A program made the position numbers and the translations under genes. Under the pieces are notes generated by a model, which was given only the letters and a program-made list of their open reading frames with translations, did no database searches and was not told the origin of the DNA. A stretch of DNA of 64,000 bases from Planctomycetales bacterium 10988 (GTDB lineage Bacteria > Planctomycetota > Planctomycetia > Pirellulales > Pb10988): contig CP043547.1 of NCBI GenBank assembly GCA_009664345.1, positions 4,926,709 through 4,990,708 on the forward strand, in the 5' to 3' direction. Positions 1 to 9,679 of this stretch are shown one piece after another; positions within the stretch are counted from its first letter, which is position 1; each line of letters opens with the position of its first letter.

Positions 1-261
1 TATTCTGGCGATCCAGGCAACACGAGCGGTCTCTTCATTGCGGGTGGGGTGAGCTTGATTCCAGAGGATCTCATGCCCATGGAACTTTCTTTCCCGTTGG
101 CGATTGAAGCCAAGAGCCAACCCTTCAATCCCGAAGAACTTGACGATTTTGAACTCGCCCCCAGTTTCTTGAAGAAGAAACCTTGGCTAGACAACATCGA
201 AGAATTTTATCAATCCGCCGAAGAAATCGACAAACTCTTCAGTGGCCTTGGGATTGAATAA
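1..261 (+). CDS. C-terminal end of a secreted ELWxxDGT/FG-GAP repeat protein (partial)
   Basis: The reading frame is open from base 1, so the gene begins before the window. The first residues (YSGDPGNTSGLFIAGG) align with the end of the last FG-GAP repeat in the next two genes (AGDSQIEFGLFVAGG). The protein ends with the same tail, EEFYQSAEEIDKLFSGLGI, as both neighbours. This makes it the third member of a tandem paralogous family. An ATG at 49 lies inside the gene and is not a real start. The function is unknown; a cell-surface or secreted role is inferred from the paralogues. About 200 non-coding bases separate it from the next member. Confidence 0.8.
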   Translation, partial: YSGDPGNTSGLFIAGGVSLIPEDLMPMELSFPLAIEAKSQPFNPEELDDFELAPSFLKKKPWLDNIEEFYQSAEEIDKLFSGLGIE

Positions 262-466
262 TAAGAGCCGGTGGTCAAACCTCTTCAGAATCAGGTAAAC
301 CCGTGGAAAAGGGAACTCTCCATTTACTTTGACCACGAACTCTAAAACGAATCCTCTTCAGATATTTCAAACAAGCGAGGGGGCAACCGACCTCCGCCTG
401 TTTCTTTTACAAAATTTATCAACCTTTAAAGGTTTCTCCCTCCTTTGCTTCGAAAGTGGTTTCTCA

Positions 467-2992
467 ATGTGGTCAAATATGTTCTTTCATAATGGTAAGA
501 AAAACAATCAACTGGCAGGCACGCGTTTACAATTAGAGAAGCTTGAGGATCGGCAACTCCTCGCGAGCGAGCCGATCCTTATTGAGATCGATCCGGGAGT
601 ACCTCCCAATCCTTTCCTTTTCATTGAATTCAACGGGTCGGCCTTCTTTCGTGCTACGGATGCAGCTACAGGCCAAGAGCTCTGGATGAGTGATGGAACC
701 TCCAGCGGGACCCAATTGGTCAAAGATATCAATCCGGGAACAGGTGATTCCTACTTTTATAATCCGGTGAACGTGAACGGCACCTTATTTTTCAGAGCCA
801 ATGATGGCGTCAACGGAAATGAACTCTGGATGAGTGATGGAACTTCAAGTGGAACCCAACTGGTCAAGGATATCGATCCGGGAGCAGATAGCTCCGAACC
901 AGCCTTTCTCACCAATGTGAATGGCACCTTATTTTTCAGGGCCGGTGATGGCAATCTTGGCTTTGAACTTTGGATGAGCGATGGCACTTCAGCAGGAACG
1001 CAGTTAGTCAAGGATATTAATGACGGAATAGGTAATTCCCTTCCCACTTACCTCACCAACATCGATGGCACGTTATTTTTCAGAGCCAACGACGGCACAA
1101 ACGGTAGTGAACTCTGGAGGAGCGATGGAACCTCAGCCGGAACGCAACTCGTTAAGGATATCAACCCTGGAGCAAGTGCCTCCTCGCCTTCGAACCTGAT
1201 CAATGTGAATGGGACCTTATTCTTCAGAGCCGATGATGGCGTCGATGGTGTGGAACTCTGGATGAGCGATGGAACTTCCGCCGGAACGCAACTGGTCAAG
1301 AATATCAAAGCGGGACCAGATGGTTCCTATCCCCAGACAATGATCAATGTGAATGGTATCTTATTTTTCGCGGCCAATGATGGAGTCTACGGCACCGAAC
1401 TCTGGAAGAGTGACGGCACAAGTAGTGGAACGCAACTCGTCAAGGATATTTTCCCTGGAGTAACCTCCTCCGAGGCGAATTTTCTCACGAACGTGAATGG
1501 AACCTTGTTCTTTAGAGCCTCAGGTGGCCCCTATGGTTATGAACTTTGGATGAGTGATGGCACCAACGCCGGCACTCAATTTGTCAAAGATATCAACCCT
1601 GGAGGAGATTCCTCTCTCCCGTTTGGTTTGACGAATGTGAACGGTACTTTGTTTTTCCGTGCCAATGGTGGTTCAACCGGACATGAACTCTGGAGGAGCA
1701 ATGGAACCTCCGCTGGAACCCAATTGGTGAAGGATCTCAACCCAGAGGAGGCGGATTCATCTCCTAGCTCTCTGAGTAATATCAATAACACCCTGTTTTT
1801 CAATGCGGATCGTGGCGTCAACGGTCGTGAGCTCTGGGTGGTCTTCCCGACGGAACCTCTCTTCGTGACCGGGAGTGATGAAGGAGATGGAAGTGTGTTG
1901 GTCTTGGATGCCACCGGGGCCGAGCAGTACGACTTCTTCCCCTATTCTCAAGCCTTCACTGGAGGCGTTCGTGTCGCCACCGGGGATCTTAACGGCGACG
2001 GAAAACTGGAGATCGTGACCGCTGCAGGACCGGGAGGTGGACCGCGGGTTCGCGTCTTCGACCTGCAAACCGGGAGTTTGTTTGACGGAGGGGTGAATGA
2101 TTTTTATGCGTATGCCCCCACCATCACTGTCGGGGTGTTTGTCGCCGTGGGGGATGTCAACAGCGATGGTTACGACGATATCATTACCGGTGCCGATGAA
2201 GGTGGTGGACCGCATGTCCGGGTCTTCAGCGGGCTGGATGGTTCCGTGATCACCGAATTTTATGCCTACGATCCCGAATTCAAAGGAGGAGTTCGTGTCG
2301 CGGTGGGCGATGTCTTTGACAACGGGACGGCCGATATCATCACCGGAGCCGGACCTGGTGGCGGACCCCATGTTCGAGTCTTTGACGGAAGTTTTTCTAC
2401 TGGCGTACCTCTCCCGGGAGCGGCGACCGACTTTTTCGCCTATGATCCAAGCTTCACCGAGGGAATTTTTGTCGCCGCTGGGGATGTTGATGGCGATGGT
2501 CGGGCCGACATCATCACCGGAGCGGGACCAGGCGGCGGCCCGCATGTGAAGGTCTTCAGTTCAGCCGATGGTTCCTTGTTACATAACTTCTTTGCCTATG
2601 ATCCTTCTTTCACCGGCGGAGTTCGGGTGGCATCGGTGGACCTGAACGAGGATGGAATCTTCGATATTCTCACCGTTCCAGGGCCAGGCGGGGGACCACA
2701 TACGAGGGCCTTTAGCGGTGTCGATCTCAGTGACTTGGCGAATTTCTATGCTGGAGATTCGCAGATCGAGTTCGGACTCTTTGTGGCCGGCGGCTTTGGC
2801 GAGCTATCTGATATCCCTTCCATGAACTCGGCACCCTTTCCCAGCTTTCCTGTTAGTCAAGATTCTGATTCGCCAAAGGATGTGAATCTCGAAACCCTCA
2901 CCGCGAAGAAGTCGTGGGCAGACAACACCGAGGAATTTTATCAATCCGCCGAAGAAATCGACAAACTCTTTAGCGGGTTAGGAATCGATTAA
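467..2992 (+). CDS. Secreted ELWxxDGT / FG-GAP repeat protein, paralogue 1
   Basis: An 841-residue protein. I place the start at the ATG at 467 (MWSNMFF) because the paralogue downstream starts with the equivalent MWSDFF; the frame is open further upstream to a TTG at 329. The N-terminus carries LEKLEDRQLLA near residue 25-35, a motif common at the start of exported planctomycete proteins. Eight full ELWxSDGTxxGTxxVKDI repeats follow, plus a final ELWVV, spaced about 50 residues apart. Then come five FG-GAP-like repeats, each with a DxNxDG calcium-type loop followed by TGAxxGGGPHVRVF, which probably form a beta-propeller. The C-terminus is the conserved tail EEFYQSAEEIDKLFSGLGI. The likely location is the cell surface or outside the cell. 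The ligand is unknown. No enzymatic motif is visible. Confidence 0.85.
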   Translation: MWSNMFFHNGKKNNQLAGTRLQLEKLEDRQLLASEPILIEIDPGVPPNPFLFIEFNGSAFFRATDAATGQELWMSDGTSSGTQLVKDINPGTGDSYFYNPVNVNGTLFFRANDGVNGNELWMSDGTSSGTQLVKDIDPGADSSEPAFLTNVNGTLFFRAGDGNLGFELWMSDGTSAGTQLVKDINDGIGNSLPTYLTNIDGTLFFRANDGTNGSELWRSDGTSAGTQLVKDINPGASASSPSNLINVNGTLFFRADDGVDGVELWMSDGTSAGTQLVKNIKAGPDGSYPQTMINVNGILFFAANDGVYGTELWKSDGTSSGTQLVKDIFPGVTSSEANFLTNVNGTLFFRASGGPYGYELWMSDGTNAGTQFVKDINPGGDSSLPFGLTNVNGTLFFRANGGSTGHELWRSNGTSAGTQLVKDLNPEEADSSPSSLSNINNTLFFNADRGVNGRELWVVFPTEPLFVTGSDEGDGSVLVLDATGAEQYDFFPYSQAFTGGVRVATGDLNGDGKLEIVTAAGPGGGPRVRVFDLQTGSLFDGGVNDFYAYAPTITVGVFVAVGDVNSDGYDDIITGADEGGGPHVRVFSGLDGSVITEFYAYDPEFKGGVRVAVGDVFDNGTADIITGAGPGGGPHVRVFDGSFSTGVPLPGAATDFFAYDPSFTEGIFVAAGDVDGDGRADIITGAGPGGGPHVKVFSSADGSLLHNFFAYDPSFTGGVRVASVDLNEDGIFDILTVPGPGGGPHTRAFSGVDLSDLANFYAGDSQIEFGLFVAGGFGELSDIPSMNSAPFPSFPVSQDSDSPKDVNLETLTAKKSWADNTEEFYQSAEEIDKLFSGLGID

Positions 2993-3022
2993 ATCGATTT
3001 CACTGAACATAAGAAACGTTCT

Positions 3023-3056
3023 AAAAGGCAAGGGTGGAAAACGATCCTTGCCTTTT
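3023..3056 (+). terminator. Rho-independent-like terminator after paralogue 1
   Basis: An 11-bp perfect inverted repeat (AAAAGGCAAGG at 3023-3033 and CCTTGCCTTTT at 3046-3056) has a 12-base loop and a T-run on the 3' side. It lies 31 bases after the stop codon. Confidence 0.75.
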
Positions 3057-3210
3057 ATTTACCTATGTGAATTTGGTAAATTTGGTAAAAAACTGATAAT
3101 TCTATGGTTTCAGTGGATTTTATGCGATAAGATTCCTATAGTTTACCTCTCCTTCCAGACCGCGCATGATGATTCCTCTTTTATTTTTCTTAGACAGAAA
3201 GTTCTTGCCA

Positions 3211-5637
3211 ATGTGGTCCGATTTTTTCTCCCCCAAGAATAGAGTAACGACTGATAAGCAACTGGATACGCCACTTCAATTGGAACAACTCGAAGGCAGG
3301 CAACTTTTGGCCGCGATGCCGGTGTTGATCGATATCGTCCCCGGTGCCGACGGTTCAGGCCCAGGTAATTTCGAAGAAATGAACGGCACGGTCTTCTTTG
3401 CGGCCAACGACGGTACCAACGGAGTCGAACTGTGGAAGAGCGATGGAACTTCCGCCGGCACGCAAATGGTGAAGAACATCAATACAGGGCCAGCCGGCGC
3501 CAACCCGGAACTTAGCTCCAATCCCCGGGCTTTGCAAAATGTGAATGGGACGCTCTTCTTTGGGGCGAATGATGGCTCAAACGGTTTTGAACTGTGGAAG
3601 AGTGATGGAACCTCCGCGGGAACGGTTTTGGTTAAAGATATCAACCCCGGTTCTTCCAGCTCCTTCGTCAACTTTACGGAGAATCTCAACGGTACGCTTT
3701 TCTTCAGTGCGCTCGAAAGCTCCGTTGGGTATGAATTGTGGAAGAGTGATGGGACCTCTGCCGGAACGGTTTTGGTCAAAGATATCAATCCCGGCACCCT
3801 CTATTCTCGTCCCACTGATATCACCAATGTTGGGGGCACCCTCTTCTTTGGGGCCATTCAATCTAGCCCCGATATCGGCTTTGAACTGTGGAAGAGCGAC
3901 GGAACTTCCACTGGGACGGTCTTAATCAAAGATATCAATCCTGATGTCGTTAATTCCTTTACTTCGACTTACTCCACCCCAAAAGACTTCACGGAAGTTA
4001 ATGGGACGGTCTTCTTTACCGCCAATGACGGAACCGCAGGATATGAACTTTGGAAGACGGATGGCACTTCTGCCGGAACCGAACTTGTCAAAGAGATCTT
4101 GCCTGGCTCTGCGGGGCCACGTCCGACCGATCTAGAGAATATGAACGGCACCCTGTTCTTCGCGGCCAATGATGGCACAAACGGCACCGAGCTGTGGATG
4201 AGCGATGGAACTTCCGCTGGAACGATGCTCGTCAAAGATATTAATCCGACCATCTCTTCCTATCCTTCCAGTCTGGAGAATGTCAACAATACGCTTTGGT
4301 TTGCAGCCAACGACGGCACCAACGGCACCGAGCTGTGGAGAAGTTACGGCACCTCTGGGGGAACGACCTTGGCGTTTGACCTGAATATGTCGGGAAGTTC
4401 CAGTCCTAAAGGGATGACGAATATCAATGGCACGCTCTTCTTTGCGGCCAATGATGGAAGCAACGGCAATGAACTTTGGGTTCTTACGGAAGACCCGGAC
4501 GAACCTTTCTTCGTCACCGGCAGTGATGACGGTTCCGGTCGCGTGCTCGTTCTCGATGGCGATGGGGCTGATCAATATTTCCTCTTCCCTTACTCGCAAG
4601 CCTTCACTGGAGGCGTGCGGGTTGCGACGGGTGACATCAATGGCGATGGCAACATGCAGATTGTCACGGCTGCCGGCCCAGGGGGCGGACCACGGATTCG
4701 GGTCTTCGACCTGGAAGACGGAAGTGTTTCCAGTGGGGCACTCGTTGACTTTTATGCCTATGATCCAGCTTTCACCGGCGGGGTCTTCGTGGCTGTGGCC
4801 GATGTGAATGATGATGGTTTCGATGATATCATCACTGGGGCCGATGCTGGCGGTGGGCCGCATGTGCGGGTCTTTAGCGGTCAAGATGGAAGCATGCTCA
4901 GCGAATTCTACGCCTATGATGTGAACTTCAGCGGCGGCGTTCGCGTGGCAGCGGGGGATATCAATGACGATGGCTTTGCCGAAGTCATCACGGCACCGGG
5001 AGCAGGCGGCGGACCCCATATCCGAGTCTTTGATGGAAACGTCTCCAATAGTTTCCCAATTATGGGTCCGGCGACTGACTTTTATGCCTATGATCCCGCT
5101 TTCCTCGGTGGGGTCTTCGTGGCTTCCGGGGATGTGAACAACGATGGCTTCGACGACATCATTACCGGGGCCGATGCCGGTGGCGGCCCGCATGTGCGAG
5201 GCTTTAGCTCCGACGACGGCAGCATGTTGCATGATTTCTACGCCTATGATCCGTCCTTCACCGGCGGCGTGCGAGTAGCTTCCTTTGATTATAATGACGA
5301 TGGCTACGATGATATCATCACTGCCCCAGGACCCGTCTCCGGACCGGCGGTACGAGTCTTCAGTGGGATGGACAGTTCGCTCCTGACGAGTTTCTTCGCC
5401 GGCGATTCACAGATTCAATTCGGGATCTTTGTTACTGGCGGTTTTGGCACCTTGCCGGATGTTCCCTTCCCCACTTCGGCACCATTTTCGAGTTTCTTCG
5501 TGAGTGAAGATTCCGATCCGCCAGAAGAGGTGAATGTGGAAAGCCCCACCGCGAAGAAATCATGGGTGGACGACACCGAGGAGTTCTATCAATCCGCCGA
5601 AGAAATCGACAAACTCTTCAGCGGCTTGGGGATCTAA
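3211..5637 (+). CDS. Secreted ELWxxDGT / FG-GAP repeat protein, paralogue 2
   Basis: An 808-residue paralogue of the preceding gene. The start is taken as the ATG at 3211 (MWSDFF), matching the MWSNMFF start of its neighbour; an in-frame ATG at 3166 is also possible. LEQLEGRQLLA follows at about residue 28-38. There are seven ELWxSDGT repeats plus a final ELWVL, then five FG-GAP-like repeats with DxNxDG loops. The last FG-GAP repeat has lost the GGGPH motif (VSGPA instead). The C-terminal tail is identical to those of the other two paralogues except for the last residue. It is probably exported and surface exposed. The array suggests recent tandem duplication followed by changes in repeat number. 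Confidence 0.85.
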   Translation: MWSDFFSPKNRVTTDKQLDTPLQLEQLEGRQLLAAMPVLIDIVPGADGSGPGNFEEMNGTVFFAANDGTNGVELWKSDGTSAGTQMVKNINTGPAGANPELSSNPRALQNVNGTLFFGANDGSNGFELWKSDGTSAGTVLVKDINPGSSSSFVNFTENLNGTLFFSALESSVGYELWKSDGTSAGTVLVKDINPGTLYSRPTDITNVGGTLFFGAIQSSPDIGFELWKSDGTSTGTVLIKDINPDVVNSFTSTYSTPKDFTEVNGTVFFTANDGTAGYELWKTDGTSAGTELVKEILPGSAGPRPTDLENMNGTLFFAANDGTNGTELWMSDGTSAGTMLVKDINPTISSYPSSLENVNNTLWFAANDGTNGTELWRSYGTSGGTTLAFDLNMSGSSSPKGMTNINGTLFFAANDGSNGNELWVLTEDPDEPFFVTGSDDGSGRVLVLDGDGADQYFLFPYSQAFTGGVRVATGDINGDGNMQIVTAAGPGGGPRIRVFDLEDGSVSSGALVDFYAYDPAFTGGVFVAVADVNDDGFDDIITGADAGGGPHVRVFSGQDGSMLSEFYAYDVNFSGGVRVAAGDINDDGFAEVITAPGAGGGPHIRVFDGNVSNSFPIMGPATDFYAYDPAFLGGVFVASGDVNNDGFDDIITGADAGGGPHVRGFSSDDGSMLHDFYAYDPSFTGGVRVASFDYNDDGYDDIITAPGPVSGPAVRVFSGMDSSLLTSFFAGDSQIQFGIFVTGGFGTLPDVPFPTSAPFSSFFVSEDSDPPEEVNVESPTAKKSWVDDTEEFYQSAEEIDKLFSGLGI

Positions 5638-5657
5638 TCTCATTCAGTAAACTTTTG

Positions 5658-5706
5658 AAGTTCCAGCGGGGCTTGATTTCGTCTTGCCCTGTTGGAACTT
5701 TTTTCG
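5658..5706 (+). terminator. Terminator after paralogue 2
   Basis: AAGTTCCA (5658-5665) pairs with TGGAACTT (5693-5700). Further GC pairing is possible inside the loop, and a run of T follows. It lies directly downstream of the stop at 5637. Confidence 0.7.
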
Positions 5707-5795
5707 TTATAAAGAGGCGATCTATTTTAGAGACTTTCCGCATCTTTTGAATTCATAATGCTTTGCGGCAAGCCAAATCGACAGACTCACCGAAC

Positions 5796-5802
5796 AAGGA
5801 GG
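5796..5802 (+). promoter_or_regulatory. Strong ribosome binding site that fixes the waaA start
   Basis: AAGGAGG lies 6 bases before the GTG at 5809. This argues against the in-frame ATG at 5758, which has no such site. Confidence 0.75.
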
Positions 5803-5808
5803 CTCGGG

Positions 5809-7137
5809 GTGTCGTATCTCTTGAATCTCATTTATGTTGCGATCTTGCTGCTGGCGTCGCCCTGGCTGCTCTGGCAAGCGATTCGCAAAGGAAAATATCG
5901 CCAAGGCTGGTCGCAAAAACTGTGGGGAAAGGTCAATCTCCCCCCGGCGAAAGGCCCCCGCATCTGGCTACACGCGGTCAGTGTCGGAGAGGTCCAGCTC
6001 CTCAAACCGCTCGTTGCCCGGCTTCATCTTCAGCGAAGTGGCTGGGAATGTGTCATTTCGACGACAACTCAAACCGGCTATGAAGTTGCCTGCGGGGCTT
6101 TTGGAGAAGATCGAGTCTTCTATTGTCCGCTCGATTTCAGTTGGGCCGTCCGGCGAGCCATGCGGTCTATTCAACCGAAAGCCTTGATACTGGCCGAGTT
6201 AGAACTTTGGCCCAATCTCATGCGTACTGCTAAAGCAGATGGGGCAAACGTCTTCATAATTAATGGCCGGTTGAGTGAGAAAAGTTTTCGCGGTTATCAA
6301 AAACTAGGTACTCTTGCGACGTGGCTCCTTGCTCCGATTGATCTCATTCTGGCTCAAAACGAAGCTTATGCCGAGCGATTTTTGCAACTTGGAGCGGATG
6401 CCAATTCGGTCCAAGTCACTGGATCGATTAAATATGACGGAGTCTCTGGCGACCGTAACCAACATAATATTAAAGAGTTACGATATATGACCGGTTGGCC
6501 GGAAGATGCAAAGATCGTCGTTGCCGGCAGCACGCAATCTCCGGAAGAAGCTTATTCTCTGGCGGCTTGGAAAGAGTTGAAGGCGAACTTTCCCGAGCTT
6601 CGATTGATCCTTGTTCCGCGACATCCCGAGCGTTTTAATGAGGTGGCCGAGCTTCTCCAACAATCGGGCGTCCATTGGCAACGGCGTTCTGAACTTTCTC
6701 CGGAACGCAACAATCCAGATGTTTTGTTAGTGGATCGGATGGGCGAACTTCAGGCGTGGTGGGCGATGGCAACCGTGGCATTTGTAGGGGGAAGTCTCGA
6801 CGGAAAACGCGGCGGCCAGAACATGATCGAGCCGTCAGCGTTTGGGGCGGCGGTCTGTTTTGGTCCGTTTACACGAAACTTTCGCCAAGTCGTCGAAGGT
6901 CTTCTTGCAGTGAACGGGGCAACCGTAGTTCATAATCAGAAAGAACTTACGGCATTTATTCAACGCTGTTTGGAACATCCGGAAGAAGCCAAACAGCAGG
7001 GCGAACGCGCGAAGCAACTTGTGCAAGCAAATCAAGGAGCGACGGAGCGAACGGTTTCGCAATTGATTCAGCTGTTAGAATCCCCGGCGGGTTCGATCCG
7101 CCCGGACAAGCAAGCCCTTTCGCGACGGGCTGCTTAA
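5809..7137 (+). CDS. waaA: 3-deoxy-D-manno-octulosonic acid (Kdo) transferase
   Basis: A 442-residue GT30-family enzyme that transfers Kdo from CMP-Kdo to lipid A precursors at the inner membrane. The GTG start at 5809 is chosen for its strong AAGGAGG. The protein then begins with an N-terminal membrane anchor (LLNLIYVAILLLASPWLLW), as expected for WaaA. Family motifs seen are HAVSVGEVQLLKPL near residue 50, TTTQTGYE, the acceptor-side ELELWPN, NGRLSEKS and, in the C-terminal Rossmann half, GSTQSPEE, LVPRHPER and the GGSLDGKRGGQNMIEP nucleotide-binding region. Length is normal for the family. It shows that this organism makes a Kdo-containing LPS. The protein at 60566-62365 resembles Kdo/LPS kinases and could act on the same molecule. 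The gene stands alone, with no lpx neighbours. Confidence 0.93.
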   Translation: MSYLLNLIYVAILLLASPWLLWQAIRKGKYRQGWSQKLWGKVNLPPAKGPRIWLHAVSVGEVQLLKPLVARLHLQRSGWECVISTTTQTGYEVACGAFGEDRVFYCPLDFSWAVRRAMRSIQPKALILAELELWPNLMRTAKADGANVFIINGRLSEKSFRGYQKLGTLATWLLAPIDLILAQNEAYAERFLQLGADANSVQVTGSIKYDGVSGDRNQHNIKELRYMTGWPEDAKIVVAGSTQSPEEAYSLAAWKELKANFPELRLILVPRHPERFNEVAELLQQSGVHWQRRSELSPERNNPDVLLVDRMGELQAWWAMATVAFVGGSLDGKRGGQNMIEPSAFGAAVCFGPFTRNFRQVVEGLLAVNGATVVHNQKELTAFIQRCLEHPEEAKQQGERAKQLVQANQGATERTVSQLIQLLESPAGSIRPDKQALSRRAA

Positions 7138-7347
7138 CGGTTTGCCCAAGCGAGTGCTGATTTATTCCCGAAAAATTCGGAATATTAAGAAAATTCTGCG
7201 ACTTCCAAGCTCCAAAGAAACAGTTCGGGTTGTCAAATCCGCCTAAAAATGCCTATAACTAGAATCTCTTTTAAAATTCGCGAAATACTCAAATTTACGA
7301 ATTTACCACACTTTTTGTAATATCCTTTTGTAGTTGGAGGACTCCAG

Positions 7348-8532
<1,185 letters not shown>

Positions 8533-8559
8533 GCGATCCATGGTCTAAAACGATTTACC

Positions 8560-8597
8560 AAAAGGCTTCCTGAGTTTCGATTCGGGAAGCTTTTTTT
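8560..8597 (+). terminator. Terminator after metK
   Basis: GCTTCC (8565-8570) pairs with GGAAGC (8585-8590), extended by flanking A/T pairs, and is followed by seven T. It lies about 30 bases after the metK stop. Confidence 0.8.
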
Positions 8598-8624
8598 ACG
8601 ACTCATGCGAAGGAGTTCGCTGAC

Positions 8625-9572
8625 GTGCCTGCAACTGCCCCTGCTCAATCGGCCCTGATTTCGAAATGGAATGCGAAATCGGTCTTGCTCCTCTTTGGAA
8701 TTGGCTGGAGCCTAGCCTTACTCGGAACGGCCCTCGCTTTCATCATTCGACGTGTTCAAGATGCTTTCGCCTTCGATCTTACGACAGAGAAGATGATCCT
8801 CGCGTTGATTGGACTTAGCTGCATTTTGCTACTCTGGCGAATGCTAGGAGCGGCGGTTCGTAAGGTTCAAGCTCAGTATAATCCTCCTTTTGATTTCGAA
8901 TTGTCCCTGGCTTTGTTGGGAAGTCTTTGCGTTTTCTCGGTTGCTTGGGCGATTTCCTTGCCGGAAACTTCAGTATCGGCCCTGGCAGTGCTGTGGGTCG
9001 GTCTCGGTTTTCAAGAAGGCGTCTTCTGGGGCAAACGGGTTCCTTTCAAGCTTGCAACCGTTCCGCAAACGCCCATGCATTCTCAAAACGAAAGTGTCGC
9101 TCCATCCCCAGAAGTTTGCGAAAGTGAGGAACCACCTCAAGAAACTCCGACTGAAACTTCTCTAGAAGCAATGCTTCTCGCGGCGGCGGATCAAGTTGAA
9201 GCCGACCATGAAGAGGTTGAAGGAGAGAGCGACGGTGCCATCAGTCGGCAGACTCGCTACCGCACGGAAACCGAAGAACAGGTCGTCGGCTGGTGCGAAG
9301 TTTCCTTTGCCGCCGGGCAGCGAACCGCTTCGGCACACATAGGTTTTTGTCCGCCGTTGCCTTCGACTCCAGAGATCGAAGCGGAAATCACGCAAGGGGA
9401 AGAGGTCCGTTTGACTTCCAAACAAACCTTGCTGCATGGGGCCGGGTGGGAACTCAAGCGAACTGGCTCCGCCGAAGCACCGGCAACAGTTCGCTTTGAA
9501 TTTTGTGCGGTTGCTTCCTTTCAGGCAGAGCAAGAAACTCGACAAGACGAGCCGCTTCGGCAAGCAGGCTGA
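8625..9572 (+). CDS. Hypothetical membrane protein with C-terminal soluble domain
   Basis: 315 residues from a GTG start, with AAGGAG nine bases upstream. The first 130 residues hold four hydrophobic segments (about residues 20-42, 55-72, 88-108 and 113-130), followed by an acidic, proline-rich linker (about 145-210). The C-terminal 100 residues are soluble and probably beta-rich. I do not recognise the family. The layout (four membrane helices, charged linker, folded cytoplasmic domain) would suit an anchored regulatory or structural protein. The Ser/Thr kinase gene begins 107 bases downstream on the same strand; co-expression is possible but there is no direct evidence of a link. Confidence 0.7.
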   Translation: MPATAPAQSALISKWNAKSVLLLFGIGWSLALLGTALAFIIRRVQDAFAFDLTTEKMILALIGLSCILLLWRMLGAAVRKVQAQYNPPFDFELSLALLGSLCVFSVAWAISLPETSVSALAVLWVGLGFQEGVFWGKRVPFKLATVPQTPMHSQNESVAPSPEVCESEEPPQETPTETSLEAMLLAAADQVEADHEEVEGESDGAISRQTRYRTETEEQVVGWCEVSFAAGQRTASAHIGFCPPLPSTPEIEAEITQGEEVRLTSKQTLLHGAGWELKRTGSAEAPATVRFEFCAVASFQAEQETRQDEPLRQAG

Positions 9573-9679
9573 AGCGGGAAGAAGGTTTCCCCAAGTTTCT
9601 TTCCCTTCCTTCCTACAAAACGAACGAAAATAAGTTAGAGTAAAAGAGGGCCTTCATTGTAGGAAAAAGGAAAGGGAAC

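Noticed and set aside
700-1800. Regularly spaced DNA repeats (about 150 bases) that could suggest a CRISPR or satellite array
   Set aside because: The period matches the roughly 50-residue ELWxxDGT protein repeats, the frame is open throughout, and changes are mostly synonymous.
1757-2545. Long antisense ORFs within the repeat-protein genes (also 4132-5232 and 7435-8439)
   Set aside because: Mirror frames of strongly conserved genes with biased codons; no independent features.
7138-7347. Possible SAM riboswitch upstream of metK
   Set aside because: No recognisable SAM-I, SAM-II or SAM-IV core or expression platform; only a short imperfect inverted repeat at 7165-7182.
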